From contig CBFFRP010000511.1 in assembly GCA_965644295.1 (NCBI GenBank), positions 1-26,259 on the forward strand: DNA of 26,259 bases, read 5' to 3'. The notes under the pieces were generated by a model that was not told where the DNA came from, did not search any database, and was given only the letters and a program-made list of their open reading frames with translations. Positions 18,063-25,963 of the stretch are shown here, in pieces. A program made the translations under genes and the position numbers. The DNA is from Paraphysomonas bandaiensis. Lineage: Eukaryota; Chrysophyceae. Each line of letters opens with the position of its first letter. The stretch's first letter is position 1.

Positions 18063-18907
18063 TTGGTTGCACATTATTGTATGACAGCGATGAGAGGATA
18101 TTTTCCTATATCTGTAGAGGAGTGAGAGGGCTCTATATGCAATCTGTATATTTGGACTGCTCTGATCTCCTCTGTATACATACGTACAGAGCAGCACACA
18201 CACAGCTGAATGAGAGCATACAGAAGACGAGACACCAGATTGCTGTGTATTTATGTAATTCTCTGCCCTACGATGGCAAATACAGTCCAACATAAAGTTT
18301 CACCCTATTAACCAGCTCCAAGCCCAATGTCTCTATTGAGACCGTGGCTGAGTCACATCAGTGTGCCCAGGGCCTTTTACACTCCCTTACTGCTGCATTT
18401 TGTTGACCACCACGCTTCCGACAAATTACCTGTCACACCATGTTGTACACGCTCCAAGCCCCCCTGCCTGGCCTTGCAACCTTCACCCTACTCAACTACT
18501 TCAGTTAAACCACGTGCCTGCACCAATGCAGCGCTGACCGCACCTATGTGCTATCCCCTCAGCAGACAACTTCGTCTCACCCATCGCTTTCTACGGCTAC
18601 AACCTCTCAGAACGTGGCTCGTGCGAGCAGATCCACGCAAACGGCCCCCATGTACCTTCTCTGCAACCCCTGTCTCCTCTCGACACCTCTCCACTGCACA
18701 ACAGGGCCGTCTCCTGACGACAACCCAGCCCAACCCAACATGGTTTGTCTGTGGTCCATCCACCCAGCAGGCTACCCCCTCACCCTGTTCACCTATCACC
18801 CCCACAGCCCATCCATCTCATTGGATAGACACTGTATTCCGCATACGGTATACTCGACTACTGTACTACTGTGTCCTACAGGATGTATACCATTCCGTGT
18901 ATACCTC
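18063..18907 (+). other. C-rich, LINE-like sequence upstream of the inverted-repeat element
   Basis: 18063-18300 has no clear gene. From about 18310 the + strand turns strongly C-rich and G-poor, as in the LINE coding strands, with open frames of 120-196 codons rich in Ser, Thr and Pro and without known motifs. I read it as non-LTR retrotransposon sequence, perhaps the upstream part of LINE D beyond 24163, split by the insertion at 18908. Nucleotide homology to LINE A or B could not be shown by eye. Confidence 0.35.
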
Positions 18908-18936
18908 TAGGAAGTAGGGTCCCAACTAATGCCGAT
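18908..18936 (+). repeat. Left inverted terminus of the TA-flanked element
   Basis: It reads TA, then GGAAGTAGGGTCCC, then AACTAATGCCG and ATTT. It pairs with 24134-24162. A T-rich stretch containing a second TGCCGATTTT follows. Confidence 0.6.
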
Positions 18937-19025
18937 TTCAGATTTTTTGGTTCCTGCTTGTGCCGATTTTTTTTATAGAAAAGTGCACGATTGGTATGAA
19001 GATTAACTGACTTCAGGCAGATCTC

Positions 19026-19390
19026 TCATACATACATGCACTGAGTCACACATTGCACATAAGGTTGCACATTATACTGCGCACCATTCATATCAGACAA
19101 TGTCACAACAGTATCAATGTAAGCTCGTGCCCAATACATAACGTAGGGGCTCTGAATCCATGCCGTTGTTGGGACCATCGACCAGTCAGCAGCGATATCG
19201 CAACAACAAGGGATCTTCCTGACTATGTGCCTCATAGGACAGTAGTGAATCGTGTACTTTGATCATTGGGAGACTCGCCTTTGCCTGATAAAGTATCTAG
19301 GAAGGATGGAAACATACCAACTATGACCAGAGAGAGGTCTCATGGTTGGAGGTATGAAACTGGGGTTAAGCTCCTATCTCTACGGTGAAT
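19026..19390. other. No supported gene
   Basis: Overlapping open frames of about 69 codons occur on both strands (19053-19262 and 19026-19235). Neither has a recognised motif or start context. A spliced exon on either strand is possible given the short introns in this genome, but I cannot support one. Confidence 0.3.
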
Positions 19391-19494
19391 CTACACTCTG
19401 AAGGAGCGCAAAATATTTGTTTGCAAGGTAGTTGTTATTTTGTGCTTATCTACTTGTGTATATGTCTACGATTTATAATATCATGTATATCTAG

Positions 19495-20160
19495 TTGCCT
19501 TGTTGAAGGGTGTCATCTCCACAACTGGAAGAGAAAGCATACTGGAAAAGTATGGTGCTGTATTGTACACACAAATCGATGATATGGCACAGTTTCGGGA
19601 TATTCTTCGGTTAGACTTTGGTAGTACTGAAGATGCGTCCTCTTTTCGCTACTTCTGCAAAAGACCCTCCAACTACACCATTGTGGATATGGTCTTCCCT
19701 CTTGGTCGTACCCAGAGCCATATTTCCAACAGCGTTGACCGCGATATTATGGCCTCGACGTCTGAACTTCTGGACCGATTAGACGTCTGATCTTCATAAA
19801 CGCTTCATGTAGGAAGTACTACATGTGCATTCACATTCATGCGGTTGGAAGAGGCCTATTGCGGCAAGAGTTCAATTCGCTCCAACTTTATGGTTCCCGG
19901 AAAGCTTTGAATTCCAGTGACGCCAGGCTTCTCCAGACATTTGGACTGTTCTGTCGCTGGTTTCACACAGGAGCGCCAGGTGGCTGTGGAAGAGCAGCCG
20001 GGGATGAAACACATGGTATTATGTGGAGCCGTATGAGGGGGGTTCAGACTTCTGCCTTCTCATCAAGAGCACCACGGCATATTTCCATGAGAAGGGCTGG
20101 ATCACCCCCGCCCGCGAATACTAATATTTGTAGTAGTTTATATGTTTATATCATGTAAAC
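19495..20160 (+). pseudogene. Broken or spliced coding remnant of unknown family
   Basis: The segment 19495-19790 encodes a well-composed stretch (ILEKYGAVLYTQIDDM, then ASSFRYFCKRPSNYTIVDMV) with a stop at 19788-19790. The upstream edge could be an intron acceptor (ATATCTAG|TTGCC). Downstream, protein-like pieces continue in other frames, for example WYYVEPYEGGSDFCLLIKST near 20010-20070, with several stops. Either the gene is spliced with short introns like its neighbours, or it has decayed inside the inverted-repeat element. I do not recognise the family. A START-like fold was considered, but the likeness is too weak to call. Confidence 0.35.
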
Positions 20161-20446
20161 GATGTGTGAACTGCACACCTTTACACCTGCCATATGTGAA
20201 CAACTACACACCACATTTTTCTCCTATAAGAGTACTCATTATAAATATCTCCTATACTCATTATTAATTTCTTTTAATACTTGAATCGTATTTCCACTAC
20301 TACTTACCAGGGTTGCGAAAAAAATAATTGGTGAGATGCAAACACTACCCAAGAATTCAATTATTGTCGTAGGTATTAATTGCCTTCTATTCTAGTGCTT
20401 GATTTTAACATAGCATTCACTACTTACTTCTGCTAGCTACCTTCGC
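20161..20446. other. AT-rich spacer, no gene seen
   Basis: It has no open frame with coding character. It ends in GCTAGCTACCTTCGC, which may be the left target duplication of LINE C. Confidence 0.4.
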
Positions 20447-20864
20447 CCTCAAAAAAGTCTGAATCGCACCTTTTATTCTGAGTTCTCCGGGAAACTAACG
20501 TGAGCCCCATATATAGTAAGCAGATATTGTTCTGCCCACTCATAGCAGAATGTTTGTGTGATACACGGGACAAAATAAGTGTCACTTCTCGTATAAATGT
20601 CTTTGGGCCTTGACTATTAAACAGGAATGGGCCCACCTCAAGAGTATCTGGGGTATTGGACTGCATACTGAAGCCATGCATCCGGGCTATTCACCTTAAG
20701 GACAGAGAGGGAAAGTGGCTGCACCATGGTGCTTGTGGTGACGCACAAGCAGCTTTCGTAGCGCCAAATAATAGGATATCTTAGTTAAGCACTAGTTAAT
20801 TATATTGCTTGGCTACATTAGTGCTGACTCTTACACGCCTACTGCTAATAATCAAACATTCACT
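20447..20864 (+). mobile_element. LINE C, 5'-truncated 3' fragment
   Basis: The hairpin module GCTGCACCATGGTGC (20718-20732) and GCTTGTG...CACAAGC (20731-20750, a perfect 7-bp stem) are followed by the shared AT-rich tail, ending in CTAATAATCAAACATTCA near 20862. GCTAGCTACCTTCGC (20432-20446) and ACTAGCTACTTTCGC (20865-20879) agree at 13 of 15 bases and may be an aged target duplication, which would set the element at about 420 bp. The part before 20690 has no clear match to the other copies. Confidence 0.65.
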
Positions 20865-20879
20865 ACTAGCTACTTTCGC

Positions 20880-21525
20880 AAGAACTATCTACTGAATTGA
20901 TCCGAAGTCACCAATCAGCATCGTCTGAACACTGGCCAGTGGATAGTCCCTTTCCAGCGCTTACAGTGCATTCCAACACGCGCTTCGTCGACCAATGTGT
21001 CAAATATAGTGATATATATTCTTTTACCATTACTAACATCACCATCACTATCTGAAATGTCGGAATTGCTGCCCATATGATTGCATAGGTGTCAACCTCT
21101 AGTATTGAGGTAGGTGCATTGCTTTGGATTAATAGGAACGTAATGATGATATCATACAAAATTCATACACAATTATGAGTGCACAGTATCTACAGAGCTA
21201 CATTCTACAAACATACAGGCTGTGTAGAGTCACGTGGTGTTTGTATTCCAGGTGATACACACAGTCATGTGTGCAGCATAGAGTCTTAAATATCGGGCTA
21301 CATTCAATGTTTTGAGGGAATTAGGTCTCGGATTCGAGTCCAGCACTATTGAATTAGTACAGAATGCTGTTTGTGTCCTCAGAGTCACATGGTGTGTTGA
21401 TGTATCGTGTAGAGTGTGTGAAGGACTGTCATCAGTGGAGTGAGGAGGGTCATGAAAACCGGCACTGATAGGATCCTAAAAAAAAAGATAACTGAAAAAC
21501 CCCTTAAGGGCACTCACTTTGGACA
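20880..21525. other. Spacer without gene; one degenerate terminus-like motif
   Basis: No convincing ORF is present. Two partial direct repeats occur (AGAGTCACGTGGTG at about 21227 and AGAGTCACATGGTG at about 21380). At 21457-21479, AAAACCGGCACTGATAGGAT resembles the right terminus at 24133 (AAAACCGGCATTAGTGGGGA) and has the same orientation. The Harbinger insertion begins just downstream. Confidence 0.4.
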
Positions 21526-21528
21526 TGA

Positions 21529-21559
21529 GGCCGTTCCTTAGGACATGTCAAAATCAAAA
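21529..21559 (+). repeat. Harbinger left terminal inverted repeat
   Basis: It pairs over 31 bases without mismatch with 23959-23989 and begins GGCC. The TGA target duplication directly precedes it. Confidence 0.9.
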
Positions 21560-21781
21560 AAATGGTATTATTTTGACAGTGGGGTGCGTTTTGCCATTCC
21601 TTAGGACAGTCAAAAATCAAAATAATGGCAAAATATTATTTTGACACCCGGCTCGCATCAAAATAATGGTCACTATTTTGACGCCAGAGAAGGAATGTCA
21701 AAATAGTTGACCTCGCGTCAAAATAGTTGATAAGGCCATTATAACCACAATAAGTCATCTTTTAGACAGAAGTAACACACG

Positions 21782-22871
21782 ATGAGCACCAGTGTGATCA
21801 AAGTGAACACCCCAAGCGTGTTCACGCTTGTTTCGAACCTAATAACAGTTGAAGCGGCGCTGGAGACCGTGGCTGAGAAGGAAGGAAACCAATCCTTCTT
21901 GGATCTAAAGGAAGAAATGGAAAAGACTCAGAGGAGCGATGCAGAATGAGGACATCCCTTTATGGAATGCCCTTGCCCAAAAGAACTCCGGCATTAATAT
22001 CGATGAAATGCTTCTTCTGTTCAGACAGAAGAAGTATTTGGAGGCTGCCTCTGCAAAGCAAAACAAGAACAGAGTGATTCAAGATGATGATGAAGCGGTT
22101 GGTGATGAAGACTATGTAAATGAAGCGGTTGGTGATGTGAATGACGACGGGAATGTTGATGCTGCTTCAGTGGATCAAGATGATCGTGAAGATAAATCAC
22201 CTGATTCTACTGCTCTGACAGAGCCCAGTGCTTCAAACCTTATGACAAAACGAGAAATAGAGAAATGCCAATTGCTGAAGAACTTCCCACCTGATTACAT
22301 GCATCAAACATATCTGGCATTTATAAAACTAGGTCCGCCGGCTGCACCATTTGATTCACCAGTCCTTCGTGGCGAATTAAGCTGTGGACCGAAGAAAAAG
22401 TTGGGCACTCTGTCCTCTGATAGTTTAATGATTAAGGCTTGCGATCTATCGAAGCCCGCGGATCGAAGCACGCCATTAAGCAGAGCAGATGCACGAAATC
22501 AGCACAGAATGGAAGAAGAATTCGCCATCGAAAAGAAGAGAACTAAAAAATTCTTGGTTGCGCAACAGGAGAGTAACAAATTGGAATCCTACGTCATTGA
22601 CTTGGAATGCTATCGTCAGAAAATCGAAGACTTTGAGAAGAAAATTGCATTGCATGAGGCCTTAGGAGACAAAGACTCAGCAAATCGTATTCGTTAAGAA
22701 TTGTTGTCGTATTATGAAAACAACAGTATGCCATCCAAACCCACGCTTGTTGATCTCACTGCTGAAGATAATAGCGATGACGATGGTAACCCGCATCATC
22801 CAATGAAGAAGAAGCGTATTAACCCTTTCCAGACACCATCTCCTAAAGATGAAAGCCCGTCTAATGTATGA
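21782..22871 (+). pseudogene. Harbinger second ORF (accessory, coiled-coil, NLS-like end)
   Basis: The coding sense starts at ATG 21782 (MSTSVIKVNTPSVFTL), changes frame near 21939-21949, runs as a 253-codon frame to a TAA at 22695-22697, and continues in the same frame to a TGA at 22869-22871. The full product would be about 360 residues with one frameshift and one in-frame stop. The N-terminal part is helical. The middle is acidic with a repeated EAVGD. A block with KNFPPDYMHQTYLAFIKLG follows, then a charged coiled coil (MEEEFAIEKKRTKKF to DFEKKIALHEALGD). The end holds an acidic patch and KKKR, a likely nuclear signal. Harbinger elements often encode a Myb/SANT partner of the transposase; no clear Myb is visible here. 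Convergent with the transposase remnant. Confidence 0.6.
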
Positions 22872-23122
22872 TCTTTTCGTTGTGTGCTTTACAGTTATTG
22901 CTATTAAGCTAACACTACTTATTAAACAAGCACAACTGTCTTTTTATTTCTTGCATACATTTATTCTTCTGCTACTAGCATATTACAGTCTCCAGTCTGC
23001 AGCTAAGTTCATTTTACAGTCTCTACAGTAGTCTCTAGGTAAGATTGCATACTTTCTTAGCTACAGTATGTGAGCTCACAATGGGTGGGATCTTAAATTT
23101 TAATTACTTAACATATAGCAAG

Positions 23123-23759
23123 CTATAACCAAATCAATTCACGCTTCCTTCTGGCAACAGAATGATGAACAATAAGGTCACGACGTAGCTCATAGTGTGT
23201 AGTCTGCACTTCTTCTTCGATATGATCTGCAATAAAAGGACGCAACATAGTTCCTTCTGCGACAGGTGTATTACCATTTCTTGCGCGATTCATTGCTCTG
23301 GTTTCCATTACTCTGCGCTGAGTACCATCGTACAGGTCATCGTACTCGTCATCTGGGTTTGATTCATTCCAGTCATACGCCTCTTCCCACCTCTTATCAT
23401 ATCCATCATAACTCAGCAATATGTTATGCAGAATGCAACTTGTAAAGAAGACATTATCAATTTGGTCTTTGCTATGAAGTTCAATTGCATTGCACAAAAG
23501 ACGAAATCGCTTCTTCAAAATGCCGAATACATCTTCAACATCTTTACGCACAGACTCTAAATTGCAGCTCCAGCTTGCCGTCTTCTCGCAACTGGTATGT
23601 CTTACGGTTCCTGTTTTTAAATCTCCTCTCTCTCCGAAGTTTACTCTTGATCTTCTTCGTAGGATGAAACCACTCCAGCATAATCTTACTGCAGCGTCGT
23701 CTCCTCTTCATACGTTCGAAAGCATTGAACAAACGTGTCATGTTATTCCTGTCTCCCAC
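23123..23759 (-). pseudogene. Harbinger transposase, internally deleted
   Basis: On the - strand, 23759-23544 encodes a very basic N-terminal piece (MKRRRRCSKIMLEWFHP, RRERRFKNRNRK). It runs, one frame over, into 23551-23123, which begins with VEDVFGILKKRFRLL and continues to CILHNILLSYDGYD. This is the C-terminal end of a PIF/Harbinger DDE nuclease: the Glu of VEDVFG is the third catalytic residue, and CILHN is the usual block after it. The helix-turn-helix region and the two catalytic aspartates expected between the pieces are missing, so about 150-250 residues are deleted. The stop is at 23123-23125. Confidence 0.8.
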
Positions 23760-23958
23760 TGCTCATAATAATGACACTATATATGTCACATTAAATGACA
23801 ACACTGCTTGATTTGAACATTTGAATTCAACCCAGGCTATACAGGTGTATACGTGGCCGTATATACTATTTTGATGCGAGATGTCCTAAGGAATGGCACA
23901 TCAAAAGTCAAAATCCACCGAAATCCACAAAAATATTGATTTCACATCAAAATAATTA

Positions 23959-23989
23959 TTTTGATTTTGACATGTCCTAAGGAACGGCC
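23959..23989 (-). repeat. Harbinger right terminal inverted repeat
   Basis: This is the perfect inverted match to 21529-21559. The TGA duplication follows at 23990-23992. Confidence 0.9.
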
Positions 23990-24064
23990 TGAATAACTCG
24001 AGATCCAAATTATGAATCAAGCTGGTCAATTATAATGCATCTCACACAAAATCATTCCACATCT

Positions 24065-24088
24065 GATGACGTATTTGCTAACGTCATC
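24065..24088. repeat. Short inverted repeat with CRE-like half sites
   Basis: GATGACGT and ACGTCATC are perfect 8-bp arms around an 8-bp loop. Both contain TGACGT. It lies between the Harbinger end and the right inverted terminus at 24134. Confidence 0.6.
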
Positions 24089-24133
24089 GCCACTCTGTGA
24101 CTGAAACTGTGATTGACTGAAAACACCTAAAAA

Positions 24134-24162
24134 ACCGGCATTAGTGGGGACCCTACTTCCTA
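24134..24162 (-). repeat. Right inverted terminus of the TA-flanked element
   Basis: The inverted match to 18908-18936 reads TAGGAAGTAGGGTCCC on the - strand, followed by CACTAATGCCG. TA at 24161-24162 would be the target duplication. Confidence 0.6.
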
Positions 24163-24165
24163 CTG

Positions 24166-24267
24166 CTGTTGGACACATCACCATGTCCATGTACCTGTAT
24201 ACCTGTACTGTTGGACACATCACCATGTCCATGTACCTGTATACCTGTACTGTTGGACACATCACCA
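24166..24267 (+). repeat. 42-bp tandem repeat, about 2.4 units
   Basis: Units start at 24166, 24208 and 24250 with CTGTTGGACACATCACCA. The first two are identical over 42 bp and the third stops after 18 bases. The unit is a multiple of three and stays open in one frame. Young, or kept uniform by recent duplication. Confidence 0.85.
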
Positions 24268-24269
24268 GC

Positions 24270-25218
24270 TCTCTCTCTCTGTCCAACACACTCATAACAC
24301 CACTGCAGTGTCATACACACACACAGTGCACTCTACCTCCTCCTAGAAAACCCCCAGACAAACTATCTCCTCTCCCTTCGTCTCTGATACCTTGCAATCA
24401 TCTTCCTTCCACACACTCTCTATGCCTCAGTCTGTACCCCCCTGCACCAACACAGACACTAACAAGGGCAGCTGAGGACGTCCGAGTGTCTCCTCCAGAC
24501 CATCATCATCATCACGATCATCTCGTGCATAGGTCTATCAGAGTACTCGACCTCAGTGACTCTTGTTCTGTTGCGCAGTCTCACTCTCCTCAATCAGATG
24601 TTGCCTCTCTTGCACCATCACACTCCCTCTCGACTCCCTGTAGCTGGACACACCGGATGACCCTCACATCCCACCCCTGTACAGCTATACACCCTCTTGC
24701 ATGTGTTCTCTACCGCTGGCTAAGACAGCAAAAGAGCCGATTTCGACGCTTCTTCACAGTAGGCCATAACCTTTTGCAAGACCTTCATCCATATACCTCC
24801 GAGCCACTTGGAACAATGCCTAAAGGAAGGCCACCAGATCGCCAATCTCAGAAGGGCATATTACTGTTTCCCCTAACTGCCATAAGGCTAATAAGTCAGT
24901 CCCCGTGAGGTACATAAGGCTATCTATCATATAGCGAGTGGAGTCTCATCCCAAGAGGAGACCTCCAGATCACACGCGCCGGTGAGTCCCAGGACACACG
25001 ATCATGGCGAGCCTCATAACACACACTAAGAACGGAAGTGGTTGCACCTTGGTGCTTGCGGCGACGCACAAGCAGCTTCTGTAGCGTTAAATAGTAGGCT
25101 AAAAGAGTTTGTATTGATTAGTTACGGGTAGTAGTCTAACTAGTATGACTAGCATTCTTCTAGCCACTAATTGGTGCAGGCTTTCAACGCCTATTGCTAA
25201 ATAATCAGACATTCAATA
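24270..25218 (+). mobile_element. LINE D, 3' part
   Basis: C-rich LINE-like sequence has an open frame ending at 24906-24908 whose last part reads EPLGTMPKGRPPDRQ, close to the end of the LINE A ORF2 (DTLPKGRPPD). A second related block (CATCCCAAGAGGAGACC) follows at about 24941, so this region is duplicated in LINE D. The hairpin module GTTGCACCTTGGTGC (25041-25055) and GCTTG...CAAGC follow. The terminus is near 25218 (CTAAATAATCAGACATTCAA). It matches LINE B closely over the last 190 bp. No zinc-finger domain or RT is seen, so it is truncated, rearranged or split by the insertion at 18908-24162. Confidence 0.7.
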
Positions 25219-25500
25219 TATGTATTTATGTATGTGAGAGTCCCCATAAAAAGTTTAGGTGTGAGTGTGATGTCATTGGAGATATTTTATCGAGGTAAAG
25301 GCTTTGTATAGATGTTGACTATATATATATGCCTCGTAATATACGTTCATTACAGACTTAATATATATTACTCCTATTTCAAGAACCATTGTGACAACTG
25401 TGTGTCTAAGGATTGTGGAGGGGTGTGGGCAGAAGCTGATATGTGTAGAATAAGTTCTCAAGGCAATGGAGAACAAACTATCTGCTCGTAGCGGTGATAA
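25219..25500. other. Intergenic, no gene seen
   Basis: AT-rich sequence with a TA-dinucleotide run near 25320. No coding signal is seen. Confidence 0.45.
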
Positions 25501-25502
25501 GG

Positions 25503-25509
25503 TATAAAA
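25503..25509 (+). promoter_or_regulatory. TATA box candidate
   Basis: GGTATAAAAG is a textbook TATA element. It lies 18 bp upstream of an ATG (25528), which is rather close for a start of translation, so the transcript could begin near that ATG or the real first codon may be further on. Confidence 0.45.
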
Positions 25510-25527
25510 GTGCTGAGTAGCAACTGT

Positions 25528-25716
25528 ATGAGTGCTGATGAAATTGTACCACAGGAGTTTCAGCTTGGTGTTTTGGAGACGAAACCTCCTCAGCTAGGTT
25601 GTAAAGCGCTTTCGTACTATGACAGAGGGACGTATGAGGTTGAGTTCGATGTCGACGGCGATATTCAACAATCTTGCGGCACCAGTTGCGATGTCGAGGT
25701 GGTATGGCACGGATGA
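25528..25716 (+). CDS. Small hypothetical protein or first exon, 62 aa
   Basis: From ATG 25528 the frame encodes MSADEIVPQEFQLG, then KPPQLGCKALSYYDRGTYEV, then an acidic stretch EFDVDGD and SCGTSCDVEVVWHG before TGA. The composition is protein-like: balanced, with four cysteines. A TATAAAA lies just upstream. With short introns typical here, the GT within GAGGTGGTATGG (about 25697) or the donor-like AAAG|GTATGT at about 25830 could lead to further exons. No family recognised. It may also belong to an unrecognised retroelement. Confidence 0.35.
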   Translation: MSADEIVPQEFQLGVLETKPPQLGCKALSYYDRGTYEVEFDVDGDIQQSCGTSCDVEVVWHG

Positions 25717-25879
25717 CCATCAACCGCCTTTCACTTATATAGAATATAGCAACCAGAGGATAAAATATAGAGTCCAGTAGTGGTAGTGGTATCAAAACCA
25801 CAAGGAGGAAAAGCAAGGAAACACTACAAAGGTATGTGTGATGCTTGTAACTACATACCTACCTCTGTGCATACCTACG

Positions 25880-25963
25880 TAGGTGAATAACCTAGTCATC
25901 TAGTAATTCATATTTTCAGTTTACAATGACTAGGTTGACTAGGTGTTTTAAGGTATTCACCTA
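25880..25963. repeat. Foldback repeat with two nested inverted pairs
   Basis: TAGGTGAATA (25880-25889) pairs with TATTCACCTA (25954-25963), and CCTAGTCAT (25891-25899) pairs with ATGACTAGG (25926-25934). The right arm has an extra GACTAGGTG copy. It is 84 bp long with no coding content and could be a tiny MITE-like element. No clear target duplication was seen. Confidence 0.65.

Larger units (their letters stand above)
21529..23989. mobile_element. PIF/Harbinger DNA transposon, complete ends, 2461 bp, transposase internally deleted
   Basis: Perfect 31-bp terminal inverted repeats begin GGCCGTTCCTTAGGACATGT (21529-21559 and, inverted, 23959-23989). A 3-bp TGA flanks both sides (21526-21528 and 23990-23992), the duplication length of Harbinger elements. 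Subterminal copies of the CATTCCTTAGGACA motif lie at 21595 and, inverted, at 23880, with many TCAAAATA repeats between. Inside are two convergent genes, a coiled-coil ORF on + and a transposase remnant on -, which is the two-gene plan of the superfamily. The transposase lacks most of its catalytic core, so this copy would need an enzyme supplied from elsewhere. Confidence 0.88.
18910..24160. mobile_element. Candidate DNA transposon or composite segment with inverted termini and TA flanks
   Basis: TAGGAAGTAGGGTCCC plus (A)ACTAATGCCG at 18908 onward recurs inverted at 24137-24162, with one mismatch over about 26 bp. If the TA at each end is the target duplication, the termini start GGAAGTAGGGTCCC. 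The C-rich sequence on both outer sides and AT-richer sequence inside support an insertion. The inside holds broken coding sequence (19495-20160), a LINE 3' fragment and a Harbinger element. No transposase for these termini is recognised, so it could be a non-autonomous element, or two separate related repeats facing each other. Confidence 0.5.

Noticed and set aside
18042-18295. Overlapping ORFs of 72-83 codons on both strands at 18042-18295
   Set aside because: No motif, biased by simple sequence, and no splice or start context that favours one strand.
19495-20160. START-like lipid-binding domain
   Set aside because: Only a vague resemblance in two short pieces, with no complete motif and several stops. 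Not enough to name a family.
24144-24908. 254-codon ORF as a host gene
   Set aside because: The start lies in the inverted terminus and the 42-bp tandem repeat. The middle is low-complexity, and the end is LINE D sequence.
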